A DNA stretch of 64,000 nucleotides from Bryopsis sp. KO-2023 (GCA_030272585.1 BSYQ01000014.1:2480001-2544000), one strand, 5' to 3'. Shown: positions 43,291-53,865, counted from the first letter of the stretch. Notes: generated by a model from the letters alone, not told the origin. Made by a program: numbers and translations.

Positions 43291-45105
43291 TTAACGCTGT
43301 TCCTGCGCTTGCGCTTGCTGAATAGCACGCTGCTCCTGCGCATGCGCTTGCTGCACTGCACGATACCGGACACAGGGATCAAATGCGGCAGCCACCCTCT
43401 TGGACTTAAGGAATGGCAGATCCCTTGTGATGCCGGACACCTTGAGCTGCCGCTTCACACACATGTTGCAGTGTGGCAACTTCTCGTGCTCAGCCGGGAA
43501 CGGAGGGATTTCTTCGAACGTCGAGCGTGTCAGCTTCAACATATGGGCAGGTAGAGAGAATGGGGAGACGGTGGCGATGGACTTGTTGTCCACTTCCGCG
43601 ACTTTTTGGACCGCTGTGACGATGCGCCCCAGCATCGAGTATGCCAACCAATGAGCATCACACACGAGGTGATACCCACAAGGTAGGACGGAATACTTCT
43701 TCTGCGTCAGCCGCTGAGCACTTGCTTGCATTGGGCTTCTCCCGCACCAAATGCACATGGGCAACTCGTGAAAGTGCCGGTTGCCGCGGTAATTTTGCAA
43801 GGCTCGGTCCCTGGGGTTAGTATATTGGACCTTCGGCCATTTCTCCGACGCAGTGATGGGGTTGCAAGCCTCCTCGATATCCTCCCGTGACAGGTTCACT
43901 TCGCTGGGTGCAGCATCCACTTTGTCTTGAGCAGCCGCCTTTAGTCTTCTGAGCTTAACCTTTTCTCGGAAAGCCCGAAGTGCTGCTTCTGTTGGAGCTA
44001 ACTCCAACGGTGGATGGACCGCACGCTGAACCTCTGTCACCTGGCTTGGCCCTTCATCATTCCTTATTTCCCCGTCCTCCAGTTCAGAACTAGGACCTTC
44101 GAGCCTAGGAGGTGGACTGCCGAAGTCAATTTCTTCGTTAAAATCCAAGTCCAAAAGCTCCTCCTCTCTCATGTCGAATAAGTCCTCCCCCGGTGCTATT
44201 GCGGTAGCCTCATCTCCGGGAGTCTGAACTGTTGGTGCTGGTTGTGAGGGTGCTGGAGTTTTTAATGCGGCAGCCTTTAACTTGAGTAACAAGTTGGCTC
44301 TTGCTGCATCTCCAGGCATACGATCCCTCGGTGGCTCACCACCTTCATCGTCACCGTCCTCTCGCCTTCTCTTTCCGTGTGGATCTTCATCCCTACACGG
44401 CGAGCTTGGACGTTTGTTTTTCCCTTTCCCCTGGCCCTTGCTTGAGCCTCCCGCATCATCGTCCTTGGACGGTTCCAGATCAAGTGTTGCGTTTGACAAC
44501 AGAACTTGGACTTGGCGATCCAGTTCTTCGCGTACCCGTGGTGCTGGTACCGGCGGGTTCAAACGCAGCATCTTGTCCGTTGTTTCGCTCTGCACTTGAA
44601 GTTTTTCAGAGCCGTCTCTGAGGGACTCTCCCAGCAAATCGATCTGCAGCTCTTGTTCTGCCAATTCCTTCTTAAGGTTGTTGGCTGCTGCACTCCACGC
44701 GGTTGCTACAGCTCGCTGCAGCGTTTCCTCTACCGCGGTAAATCGATCTACCATTCCCCCGAGAGCTTGCTTACGGAGGTCATTCTCACGATGGTTAGCC
44801 ATCATGTGAGATTGGAACCTTTGCTTTTTCAGCTTCATGGCTTCCAATTTTTCTTCCAAGACCTTAGTCTTGTCCTCCGCTTCTTTCTTTTCCGCCTCCG
44901 CCTTTTCCTTGGCTTTCTCCGCTGCCTCCTTCGCAGCCTCAGCTGCTTTCGTCCGGTCACTCAACTCTGAGAGCTGCCGGGTTAAGGCCTCATTGTTCTG
45001 CAGCACTTCCTCTGCGGTCGACGTAAAATGCTGCAACTCCTCTTCTTTTTGAGCTACCTCCGCTTCCAACCTCGCAATAATTGCGGCGGGTGTGTCGGCA
45101 GCCAT
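43291..45105 (-). CDS. ORF3 of copy C
   Basis: 604 aa counted from MAADTP (the longer in-frame start further upstream is not shared with copy D). Domain layout and all cluster Cys/His as in the other copies; a few substitutions, such as KGQGK for KGKGK and RLKAAAQ for RLRAAAQ, are shared with copy D. That suggests C and D are closest relatives. Unrecognised accessory protein. Confidence 0.8.
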   Translation of the reverse strand: MAADTPAAIIARLEAEVAQKEEELQHFTSTAEEVLQNNEALTRQLSELSDRTKAAEAAKEAAEKAKEKAEAEKKEAEDKTKVLEEKLEAMKLKKQRFQSHMMANHRENDLRKQALGGMVDRFTAVEETLQRAVATAWSAAANNLKKELAEQELQIDLLGESLRDGSEKLQVQSETTDKMLRLNPPVPAPRVREELDRQVQVLLSNATLDLEPSKDDDAGGSSKGQGKGKNKRPSSPCRDEDPHGKRRREDGDDEGGEPPRDRMPGDAARANLLLKLKAAALKTPAPSQPAPTVQTPGDEATAIAPGEDLFDMREEELLDLDFNEEIDFGSPPPRLEGPSSELEDGEIRNDEGPSQVTEVQRAVHPPLELAPTEAALRAFREKVKLRRLKAAAQDKVDAAPSEVNLSREDIEEACNPITASEKWPKVQYTNPRDRALQNYRGNRHFHELPMCIWCGRSPMQASAQRLTQKKYSVLPCGYHLVCDAHWLAYSMLGRIVTAVQKVAEVDNKSIATVSPFSLPAHMLKLTRSTFEEIPPFPAEHEKLPHCNMCVKRQLKVSGITRDLPFLKSKRVAAAFDPCVRYRAVQQAHAQEQRAIQQAQAQEQR

Positions 45106-45554
45106 TATGTTCGTCGGAAAGAAAGAAATAACAACGGTTTGTGCGTCTTTAGACTGTTTTTCACTCAGGAGCTCGCTCCGTTTACACAAACACTAGGGCA
45201 AAATGGTTCGAGGGCTGCGCTTATAAGGCTGGGTGACTCGTACACTTTCCTCGTTGAGTTATTGGGGTGAGACACCAACGTTTCGCTCGGTTGGAGTCTC
45301 GTCAAGACCACCTCAACACGTCACTTGATAGGGGTTTTCTCGGAACAACCACACTATCTCGAATGTGACATCGTTTGCCCGGTTTCTAAAGTACTACTGA
45401 AGCTACACTTACTGCGCCAGCCAAATAACTTAGGCACCTAACGCATTAAAGTTAAAGAGTTGGTTTGGAAGTCGACAGAGTTTTTCTAAGGTATCCTTTT
45501 TCGCGCCCCCTTGCTATAAGGAGTTCCACCTTAGCCATCAAACACTCTGCTTCC

Positions 45555-48500
45555 CTATTCTCTTCCTTTCTGCAACTCTTTTCTTTCTTTCTCTTTAAAT
45601 GCGCGAAGTATATCTGGTGCGTTAACCAGATTAGCTTCAGGTTCCCAAGTAGCGTCAAGTAGATCGTATCCTTTCCACAGCACTAGGTATTCACGATTGC
45701 GTTTACCTCTAGCCCTTAGGATATTTTCGACCTCATACTCTACTTCGCTACCAATCAACTCTCCTTCTGGAGGTTGTATTTGCCTGCTGTTATCACTCGA
45801 GGCGTGATAACGCTTGAACTTAGAAACATGAAACACTGGGTGAATGAGCCATGTTTCCGGAAGTTGAACTCTGTAAGCCACCTTTGATATTTTCTCCACA
45901 ATTTCAAAGGGACCCACAAATCGACGGCGCAGTTTAGGACTCACTTTGTTCAAAGCAGCCAACGGAATAAAACGGCTTTTTATCAGGCCTTTATCCCCTT
46001 TCTCAAAAGCAATATCTTTCCTCTTCTTGTTTGCACTCACACACATTCTGTGTTGTGCTCTCGAGTAATATGCTTTTGCGGTATCTAAGTCCTGTGCCAT
46101 CCGTGCTACCATAGTCTTAACTGCTTCCACTTGAAATTGCGTTGCCGTCCCACCAATGTTTGGTGTTTCTGGATGGTACCCATACATCAAGTATGCAGGT
46201 GCGAACCCTGTACTCGCATTCACTGCATTGTTTGCTGCAAACTCTGCTGTAGGTAAATACTCAACCCACTTATGGGGATACCTCTCAGCATATGGCCTTA
46301 GAAAATTTTCCAGAGTACGTATGGTAACCTCACTCTGCCCATCCGTCTGAGGGTGGTAAGCTGTACTCATACGAATCTCTGTACCCAGAGCTTTAAAAAG
46401 CGTCTGCCAGAACTTGCTGGTAAAGCGAGGGTCTCTATCAGACACAATCACTTTAGGTAGGCCATGGTTGCGGTAAACATGTTCGATAAAAAGTTGGGCG
46501 TATCCTGCAGCGGTAATCTCTTTAGTACATGGGGCGAAATGCACAAACTTGGTAAGTCTATCGACAAAGACAGCTACAGCACTAAACCCATTGGATGCTG
46601 GTAGATCTGTCACCAAGTCAGTGGTAATCTGCTCCCACTTCCGCTCAGGTATTGGCAGGGGTTGAAGTAAGCCCATAGGCTTCTGTGTGTCAGCCTTTAT
46701 TTGTTGGCACACAGGGCATTCGCGCACAAATGCCTTCAACTCATTCATCCACCCCTTCCACCAATATCGCCGCGCTAGGATTTCTCCTGTTCGCGCTGGT
46801 CCTGTATGGCCTGCTGAAGGTGTCTCATGGCACTCCTTCATGATCTTATTGCGCTGGCCTTTAGGAACCACCACTTTCTCGACTAATCCTCTCTTTGGGA
46901 CCGTCCAGAGTATTCCCTCTCTGAGGAAATATCCCTCAACTTCCTCGCCACTCTCAAGCTTCCGCAATATCTTCACCAAGGAGTTATCAGCTTGGAGGGC
47001 TTGTTTCCACTCATCTTGGCTTGCTTGATGCACTTGCCAAGTGGAAATGTTCATCGCAGTTTCCACGGGCTTAGGAACACTGCGGGAGAGAGCATCTGCT
47101 AACACATTAGCCTTGCCTTTGATATAGGAGATCTTGGGGTTGATCGAAGTCAGGTACCCCGCCTCAAGCCATCTTGCTTGGGTTCTAGAAAGGTTCCTCT
47201 GCGACAGAATATGCGTCAGAGGTTGGTGGTCAGTGAACACTGTTACTCCACCCGCACAACCTTCTAGATAATGTCTCCACTGCACCATCGCATAACATAT
47301 TGCACACAACTCTTTGTCGTATGGTGCATAGTTAAGCTCGGCAGGCTTGAATCTACGTGAGAGGTAAGCTATTGGCTGTAGCCCCTCTCCGTGATCCTGT
47401 GTTAACACGGCACCGATGGCCTCATTCGACGCATCAGTGATCACAGTGTAAGGCAGTGACGCATCTGGAAAAATAAGGACGGGAGCTTGACTTAAACGCT
47501 TTTTCAATTCATTGAATGCGCCACGCTCAACCTGTCCCCATCTCCAGGGATGGTCTTTTTTCACTAAGTCATGGAGTGGTCCAGCAACATGTGCAAACTG
47601 GGGAATGAATTTCCTGTAGTATGAAACCATTCCAAGGAAACTACGTACATCACTAACACTCTGTAGTTCCTTCCACTCCTTCACTGCCTTCACTTTTTGT
47701 TCCTGTGGTTTTAACCCACTTCCGCTAATGCGGTAGCCAAGATAGTCTATTGTTGCGACAGCCAGCTCACTTTTACTTGCCTTAGCAAAAAGCTGATATT
47801 CTGCTAGTCGCGACAGGACTTTCTCTAAGTGTTCGGCATGCTGTTCCATGTTTTCAGAGAAGATGAGTATGTCATCGATAAAGACAACAACAAAATCATC
47901 TAAAAACTCTGCGAGTAGGTCTTGCACTAGAGTTTGGAATTGCGCTGGGCAATTGGTTAGCCCAAAAGGCGCTACCAAAAACTCAAAGTGACCGTATCTC
48001 GTGCGGAACGCTGTTTTATCTGTATCAGATGGCCTTACTGGAAATTGCCAATAGCCTGATCGCAGATCTAACTTCGAGAACACTTTGGCTTTGAACACTC
48101 TATCCATCAATTCTTCTGGCAGGGGTAAAGGATACCGGTTTTTCACCGTCACCTTATTGATCCACCTGTAATCCACACACATCCTTAAGCCTCCATCCTT
48201 TTTCGGTACAAACAGGATTGGCGCGCCCCAAGGGGACTCGGATGGTTTAATTTTCTTCTGTTCCAGAAGGTAGTCCACTTGTGCTTTCACTTCATCCAGC
48301 TCTGCTGGTGAAAGCTTGTATATTGGACGATGGATAGGTGTTGGATCCTCCAGGTCTATCTTAAACTCATGACCTTTTCTCTTCGGAGGGATCCCTGGGG
48401 GTAAATCACGAGGGAACACACCACGGTGTGTTTCTACCACCTTTTTAATTTCGGCAGGGGTGTCTGAACGAATAAGTTTACCAATCTCATCCTCAGTGTT

Positions 48501-49295
48501 GAATGGCTGTGTTCGCTCTATTGCGTCAGGCAATTCATGTTGGCCTAAAGCTTTCTCTTCAGACTCTTGCACTACAACCATGAATGCTGTCTCTGTTTTG
48601 AGATGACGCATCATTCGTTTAGCTGAACACTCAGTCACTGGCACTTCTTGCAGTATCGACTGTACTTTTCGTTCAGGTTCAATACTCTCTTGGGTTGGAT
48701 GACGCAACGGGAGATGAAACACTTGGCTGTTTTTGCAAACTGAAATCTCATTCTGCTGAAAGTCTATGCGGGGGTTTTCTTTCTGCAACCAAGGCATGCC
48801 CAATATTAGGTCATAACCAAGGTCTGGGAACAGATCCGCTTTCATTTTGCACTTCAGCCCTCCTATCTTTACTCGGAGGTTGTTACAGCTGCCAGCCAGT
48901 TCTTTAATATCTCCGTTTGCCAACATTGCTCTCTTGGAGCTTGGTGTAATTGACAACCCGAGATCACGCGCTACCTTATCATTGATATAGTTTGCGGTAC
49001 TTCCACAATCAATGAATGCATAAAGGTCCGTGGTCTTGATCCGTGCTTTTACTTCGTACCCTCTCACAGGCACTTCTTGAATTTTTAACAGAGGGCATGT
49101 GTCACCCTTGGTTGACGAAGTTGATCGAACTTCTGACACATTAACTCGCTCTGTGGTAGACCGCTGGGTTGTTTCTGACCCACTATCGTCTACGTCTGCA
49201 GGCAGGGACTCCTGTAGACTACTCTGCGACTCCAATGAGCCCACAGATTCACTAACAGAGGGAAGAGATGCAGATGACGCATGAGGCGCGTCCAT
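45555..49295 (-). CDS. pol: Pol of copy C
   Basis: 1246 aa chromovirus Pol with the full set: PR (IDCGST), RT (FIDD), RNase H, integrase (HHCC, D-D-x35-E), GPF/Y and chromodomain. Some substitutions relative to A and B (for example LLAEFLDDF in RT and SNGFSAVAVF in integrase) are shared with D. Confidence 0.93.
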   Translation of the reverse strand: MDAPHASSASLPSVSESVGSLESQSSLQESLPADVDDSGSETTQRSTTERVNVSEVRSTSSTKGDTCPLLKIQEVPVRGYEVKARIKTTDLYAFIDCGSTANYINDKVARDLGLSITPSSKRAMLANGDIKELAGSCNNLRVKIGGLKCKMKADLFPDLGYDLILGMPWLQKENPRIDFQQNEISVCKNSQVFHLPLRHPTQESIEPERKVQSILQEVPVTECSAKRMMRHLKTETAFMVVVQESEEKALGQHELPDAIERTQPFNTEDEIGKLIRSDTPAEIKKVVETHRGVFPRDLPPGIPPKRKGHEFKIDLEDPTPIHRPIYKLSPAELDEVKAQVDYLLEQKKIKPSESPWGAPILFVPKKDGGLRMCVDYRWINKVTVKNRYPLPLPEELMDRVFKAKVFSKLDLRSGYWQFPVRPSDTDKTAFRTRYGHFEFLVAPFGLTNCPAQFQTLVQDLLAEFLDDFVVVFIDDILIFSENMEQHAEHLEKVLSRLAEYQLFAKASKSELAVATIDYLGYRISGSGLKPQEQKVKAVKEWKELQSVSDVRSFLGMVSYYRKFIPQFAHVAGPLHDLVKKDHPWRWGQVERGAFNELKKRLSQAPVLIFPDASLPYTVITDASNEAIGAVLTQDHGEGLQPIAYLSRRFKPAELNYAPYDKELCAICYAMVQWRHYLEGCAGGVTVFTDHQPLTHILSQRNLSRTQARWLEAGYLTSINPKISYIKGKANVLADALSRSVPKPVETAMNISTWQVHQASQDEWKQALQADNSLVKILRKLESGEEVEGYFLREGILWTVPKRGLVEKVVVPKGQRNKIMKECHETPSAGHTGPARTGEILARRYWWKGWMNELKAFVRECPVCQQIKADTQKPMGLLQPLPIPERKWEQITTDLVTDLPASNGFSAVAVFVDRLTKFVHFAPCTKEITAAGYAQLFIEHVYRNHGLPKVIVSDRDPRFTSKFWQTLFKALGTEIRMSTAYHPQTDGQSEVTIRTLENFLRPYAERYPHKWVEYLPTAEFAANNAVNASTGFAPAYLMYGYHPETPNIGGTATQFQVEAVKTMVARMAQDLDTAKAYYSRAQHRMCVSANKKRKDIAFEKGDKGLIKSRFIPLAALNKVSPKLRRRFVGPFEIVEKISKVAYRVQLPETWLIHPVFHVSKFKRYHASSDNSRQIQPPEGELIGSEVEYEVENILRARGKRNREYLVLWKGYDLLDATWEPEANLVNAPDILRAFKEKERKELQKGRE

Positions 49296-49549
49296 CTCAT
49301 CCGGTGTGCTTTCCTTCTGTTCATTTTTCCAATCGCAGTTGTCATGTGCCGATTGGGTAGATGTGGAGAGTGTCTCTGTTCTCTCTTCACGCGGTGTACT
49401 AGTCCGCTCCTCAGGTTTTCCGCTGTGAGTACAAACCTTTTTCGAGGCACCTACTTTTGATCTATGCTTCCTACGCCGCCTACGAACTCTGTTTCGCTTA
49501 CGACGTTTGCGTCGGCCAGGCTCAGACGAAGCAGTTTCCTGCCTGGCGG

Positions 49550-52201
49550 TCAGTTTAACATTTTTTTTACATCGGGGAGGTTTTTCACCTCCTCCAATCT
49601 AGGACATTGCCTCACAGGATGACCCTTCTTTCCACAAAGATAACAATGATATCCCCCTCCCCCCTGGGGGTTCTGTCTTCCCTGATTGGCTTGTCCTCTT
49701 CCACGGTTACCACCACCGCGTCCACGTCCACCACCACCACGTCCTCCTCCTCGTCCTTGTTGCTGTTGCTGCTGCTGTTGCACTCCTGCGGCAGCTTGTG
49801 GTGGTGCTTGGGTTGGTGGTGTAGGGTTCTGCTGCTGCTGACCCTGATTCTGGCCTTTTTTTTTTCTTCCACCACGCCAGACTCCTTTCTTTTTCTGATT
49901 GGTCTGCCCTCCTTGGCCTTGTGTTCCAACTCCAAGGGCTTCCAATCGTTCGGCGGATATGATGGCGGCCTCGACATCTCGAGGTACCGTTGCTGCGACT
50001 AACTTCTGAACTTCACTTTTAAGTCCATCCACGAAGAGCAAATACTGGTGATCCTCTTCGAGGTCTGGAATCCTCAAGACTAACCGCTGAAACTCTTTGA
50101 CGAACTGTTTCACGGTTCCAGTCTGCTTGAGTTTATGGAGGTCACGCCACGCTTCATCTCGATCACTAGAGAATTCGAAAGCTGTAGCTAAGCCATCCAT
50201 GAAGTCCATCCAGTCACGGAAGGGTGGTCTTTCACCTCGGTGAATTTTCAACTCTTGCATCGTTAACCAATCCGAGGCAGCTCCATAAAGGTTAGTGGCC
50301 ATAATCAACTGCCACTGTGCTTCATGCACTCCGCAGGTTCTCAAGTACCGCGTCATGAGCACTTGCCATTTACGGGCTTTTGGTTCTCCACTTCCGTTAA
50401 ATGCGCGAGGCATTTGCAACTTGACGGTGCTAGGCAACCACTGTTCTTGCCTAGGAGGTCCTGGGCCTGCCGGTCCAGCGCCACCTCCACCTCCACCTCC
50501 ATCAGGAGGTCCACCGGGAGGTCCACCGCCTCCACCATCTCCACCGCCGCCACCACCTCCTCCGCCATCAGGCGCACCTGGAATGCGGGAAGGTGGGCGG
50601 TTTCGTCTGTCGCGGTAATCATCACCGCCATCATCATCTGGGTCGTCATCACCAGGGTCTCCAAAGTTACCTCGCATGCGAGGAACTCGACTGGGTCCAC
50701 CAGTAGACTCATATGAACCAAGTGCAGCAAAGGGATTATTTTCTACCCTTGCTCCCAAAGCACTTAACCCAAGTCCCAATCTTCCAGTACGTGTGGGGAT
50801 CTGCATGGGTTCTTTTCCTTTCTCTTCTCTGACCTGTGCCTTAGCACGCTCAAGGTCAATTTGATATAACACTTCTGCTGAGGAGAGAACTCTTGGGTTA
50901 GTTCGTGTGGGTCTACGTGATCCATCGGCAGAGTCGGGTTCTGAGATGCGTACTCCAGGCTGAGCTCTTGTACTTGGAGGTATCAACTGAGGGAATGTGA
51001 AATCAGCGTCTGGTGCGCTGTCCACTGCAGTGCATGGTGGTGCTTCTGCAGCAACAATTTCACCCTCCTCGACCTGTACTGCTGGAGGAGCTGGTATTGT
51101 TGAGGTTCCTGCCCCAACCATTCCTACCGCGAAACTCTGGTCTAGTGGCGGCCATGATGCAGCCAACTGCTTTACTGATTTTTTCGGCAGTGGCATCCCA
51201 AAGGCTGAGTCCTCAGGCTCAGGGGAAGTTGATTCTTCACGCTCTGGTGATACTGCTCGAGCATCACTTCCACTTTGGGCACTCTGACTTCCGCCACTCA
51301 CATCCTCCATGCTTTGTTCCAGGCCAGATAATCTTAAGGCAACCACATCAGCTGCATCTTGCTGCTGATCCCAAGTCTTGGATGCCTTTTTCTCCAAGGC
51401 AATCAAATCTTTTTGAATTGCTACTCTGGAGCTCTGCAAACGCTTCACCTCAGCACCTTGTTTGTGCAAGGACTCCCGAAACAATTCTAGAGTCCGTTCG
51501 ACTTTTTCGTTGGAATCCGCAACAGTTCCTAATAAGCCTTCAATTCTCCGCCCTTGAACAAGGGATAACTCGGAGAGTTGTTTTAACTGAAGTGCTGATG
51601 CTTCAGTTGCTTCTTTTAGGTCAGCAAAACGAGAGTCCGCTAGAATGTCTGCGGCATCCATTCTCCTCGTTATTGCATCCACAGAAGCTTTGATCTCGGC
51701 TCTTTCTTTTCTATGGTCGATATCTTGGCGTAATAGCCTCTGCTCGTATCGACTATGTTGAGCCGCTACTGAATCCAGCTTCTGCTGTTGCGACACCACC
51801 GCATGCTGTGTGGCCTCAACCTGTTGCGCATGCTGGTGCTGTGTTTCCAGCGCCTGCCCGATCACCTCTGATGCGCCAGCCAGTTGGTTCGACACAGAGG
51901 CCTCAGTATGGGCTAGCCTCTGCCCCAGTGTCTGGTCAACTTGCTGCAGGTGACCCCTTAGCCCGTGGGCTAAATCGTCCACACGGTCATGGACCGCATC
52001 CACATCCTCTCTTAAGGCTTCCGCATCAGCTCCCATGTCTATGTCGACAGCTGCTTGCTGGACATTGTGGATGTTCTGGACGTTTATTTGTTGGTACACA
52101 ACATTGGGTGCGTCAGGCAATTCCTCATCGAACTCAGGTTCAATCCCTGGCTCTTCAACTTGAGGCTCGCGCACTGCCAATGCGTGTTCACGGTCAGCCA
52201 T
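49550..52201 (-). CDS. gag: Gag of copy C
   Basis: 883 aa, start MADREHALAVREPQ in the ACCATGG-type context seen in copy D. N-terminal coiled coils, Gly-rich linker, Gag core and CCHC knuckle at the C-terminus as in copy A. pol lies in another frame immediately downstream. Confidence 0.9.
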   Translation of the reverse strand: MADREHALAVREPQVEEPGIEPEFDEELPDAPNVVYQQINVQNIHNVQQAAVDIDMGADAEALREDVDAVHDRVDDLAHGLRGHLQQVDQTLGQRLAHTEASVSNQLAGASEVIGQALETQHQHAQQVEATQHAVVSQQQKLDSVAAQHSRYEQRLLRQDIDHRKERAEIKASVDAITRRMDAADILADSRFADLKEATEASALQLKQLSELSLVQGRRIEGLLGTVADSNEKVERTLELFRESLHKQGAEVKRLQSSRVAIQKDLIALEKKASKTWDQQQDAADVVALRLSGLEQSMEDVSGGSQSAQSGSDARAVSPEREESTSPEPEDSAFGMPLPKKSVKQLAASWPPLDQSFAVGMVGAGTSTIPAPPAVQVEEGEIVAAEAPPCTAVDSAPDADFTFPQLIPPSTRAQPGVRISEPDSADGSRRPTRTNPRVLSSAEVLYQIDLERAKAQVREEKGKEPMQIPTRTGRLGLGLSALGARVENNPFAALGSYESTGGPSRVPRMRGNFGDPGDDDPDDDGGDDYRDRRNRPPSRIPGAPDGGGGGGGGGDGGGGGPPGGPPDGGGGGGGAGPAGPGPPRQEQWLPSTVKLQMPRAFNGSGEPKARKWQVLMTRYLRTCGVHEAQWQLIMATNLYGAASDWLTMQELKIHRGERPPFRDWMDFMDGLATAFEFSSDRDEAWRDLHKLKQTGTVKQFVKEFQRLVLRIPDLEEDHQYLLFVDGLKSEVQKLVAATVPRDVEAAIISAERLEALGVGTQGQGGQTNQKKKGVWRGGRKKKGQNQGQQQQNPTPPTQAPPQAAAGVQQQQQQQQGRGGGRGGGGRGRGGGNRGRGQANQGRQNPQGGGGYHCYLCGKKGHPVRQCPRLEEVKNLPDVKKMLN

Positions 52202-52346
52202 GATCTCTCAGCCACTATTTGGGAGTACTCAACAACCACGGTTGGAGTTTCTCTCTACCAAACAAACAAACAAAAACGTTTGTTGCGCCACGTTCACAAG
52301 TTTCGATCTCAAGAACTTAAAGTTCTTGCCTCGCTCCGAAACCAAT
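52202..52346 (-). promoter_or_regulatory. Leader and PBS of copy C
   Basis: PBS complement GCTCCGAAACCA at 52333-52344, two bases from the LTR. The short inverted repeat AAGAACTT/AAGTTCTT next to the PBS and the GTTT-rich stretch are present, as in A and D. Confidence 0.85.
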
Positions 52347-52766
52347 TGATAGTGAAGCTTGTGGGTGACGCAATAGTGGTCGGCTGTGTTGGTTGGATTC
52401 GTGATAACTTGCTGGCTAACGCAAGTATACCTGTGGGGTTTGTTGGTTTAGACAACTCTCTAGCTAGCGCGGTTGTGAACGCTACTAGAGCACTTGGTTG
52501 GATAAGTGATTGCGTCAGGCAAACACTTAGACACACACACACAAACACACACACAAGCGGGAACACACCAATCCCACGAATCCCGAGTTCTTACAAAGTA
52601 ACTATGAATGTCAAAACAACGAGTGGGCCTCTTCAGTACCCCTAAGTGTAGTACGCTGACGCATGCCCCAAACTCTGGGTCTAATCTGTCTTACTCGCGA
52701 ACCCGCATGCGTCAGCCACCCTCGGCTCTATCCCAAACTACCTCGTATAGCGCTAAAAGACTAACA
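52347..52766 (-). repeat. Right (5') LTR of the B/C block
   Basis: 420 bp. It differs from the middle LTR at several sites, including the variable patch (TTCATAGTTACTTTG in family orientation), so the two LTRs bounding copy C were not born together. Confidence 0.9.
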
Positions 52767-53301
52767 CCAACGATATCGAACTCACCTCCCAAGGAGGTTT
52801 GCCCTGTTGTGTACAGTCTCCTCGACTTGTACAATAGAACGACGAGCCAGTTAGGTGGCTTAAGAGGGTTCGACTCCCTCTCTGGATCTCAAGCAAAGCC
52901 TCATTGACCTGGCGCTCGATAGCGACCAGCCAATAGGTGCTTCCAGAGGGTCTAACGACCTCTTTGAACCTTAAGCGAAGCCTGAACAGCTGCTTTCAGG
53001 GTTTGCCTTTTCGGGATTCTCAAAGAGGAAAACCTTAGATCTTAGGTTACCCTAGCAGATCTTTCGCTTGTCAGCCTTGCGCTGATCCAAGCGACTGAGT
53101 GGGCGCTCTCTAGCGACCCACACGACTTGGGCGAGCCAGTCACTTGCAGTCGTTTGCTGTCAGAAAGGGGGGGTCGGCACTGACGACTCGTCATGGTACG
53201 ACCTCAGCCCCCAAAACTTCGCATGCTCCAGTTGCTCCAGTCGACACGAAAGCTAGCTCACACTGCGCAGTTGTTCCTCACGATCTGCGACTCTCTTGCT
53301 G
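52767..53301 (-). other. T2 interior between the B/C block and copy D
   Basis: 535 bp without a gene. It has a 17 bp hairpin resembling a tRNA T-arm (GAGGGTTCGACTCCCTC, about 52863-52879), but no other tRNA parts. The end (TCACACTGCGCAGTTGTTCC..., from about 53260) is nearly repeated just after copy D at about 63405, so T2 already had a local duplication around the insertion site of D. Confidence 0.6.
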
Positions 53302-53720
53302 TGTTAGTCTTTTAGCGCTATACGAGGTAGTTTGGGATAGAGCCGAGGGTGGCTGACGCATGCGGGTTCGTGAGTAAGACAGATTAGACCCAGAGTTTGG
53401 GGCATGCGTCAGCGTACTACACTTAGGGGTACTTAAGAGGCCCACTCGTTGTTTTGACATTCCATTCTAGTTGTAAGAACTCGGGATTCGTGGGATTGGT
53501 GTGTTCCCGCTTGTGTGTGTGTTTGTGTGTGTGTGTCTAAGTGTTTGCCTGACGCAATCACTTATCCAACCAAGTGCTCTAGTAGCGTTCACAACCGCGC
53601 TAGCTAGAGAGTTGTCTAAACCAACAAACCCCACAAGTATACTTGCGTTAGCCAGCAAGTTATCACGAATCCAATCAACACAGCCGACCACTATTGCGTC
53701 ACCCACAAGCTTCACTATCA
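53302..53720 (+). repeat. 5' LTR of copy D
   Basis: 419 bp. U3 has the inverted pair GCTGACGCATGC / GCATGCGTCAGC about 39 bp apart and a TTAAGA box at 53433-53438. The copy-specific patch (TTCCATTCTAGTTG, from 53460) begins about 27 nt downstream of that box, where a transcription start would be expected. A GT repeat and two more TGACGCA heptamers follow. Confidence 0.95.
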
Positions 53721-53865
53721 ATTGGTTTCGGAGCTAGGCAAGAACTTTAAGTTCTTGAGATCGAAACTTGTGAACGTGGCGCAACAAACGTTTTTGTTTG
53801 TTTGTTTGGTAGAGAGAAACTCCAACCGTGGTTGTTGAGTACTCCCAAATAGTGGCTGAGAGACC
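53721..53865 (+). promoter_or_regulatory. PBS and leader of copy D
   Basis: PBS TGGTTTCGGAGC at 53723-53734, then the 9 bp inverted repeat CAAGAACTT/AAGTTCTTG at about 53739-53757, the GTTT-rich stretch and the ACCATGG start of gag. Confidence 0.85.

Larger units (their letters stand above)
34319..52766 (-). mobile_element. Twin block of main-family copies B and C
   Basis: Three LTRs (34319-34741, 42669-43095, 52347-52766) separate two interiors in the same orientation. The flanks of the whole block are TCAAC on the left and CCAAC on the right, sharing CAAC. The flanks of the middle LTR do not pair with either outer flank as a duplication. This fits a tandem LTR-interior-LTR-interior-LTR made by unequal recombination inside one insertion site, with the middle LTR shared. 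The B interior is incomplete (broken). The C interior has all three ORFs. Confidence 0.75.

Noticed and set aside
52850-52890. Possible tRNA gene (perfect T-arm-like hairpin)
   Set aside because: No acceptor stem, D-arm or anticodon arm can be paired around it; a chance hairpin is more likely.
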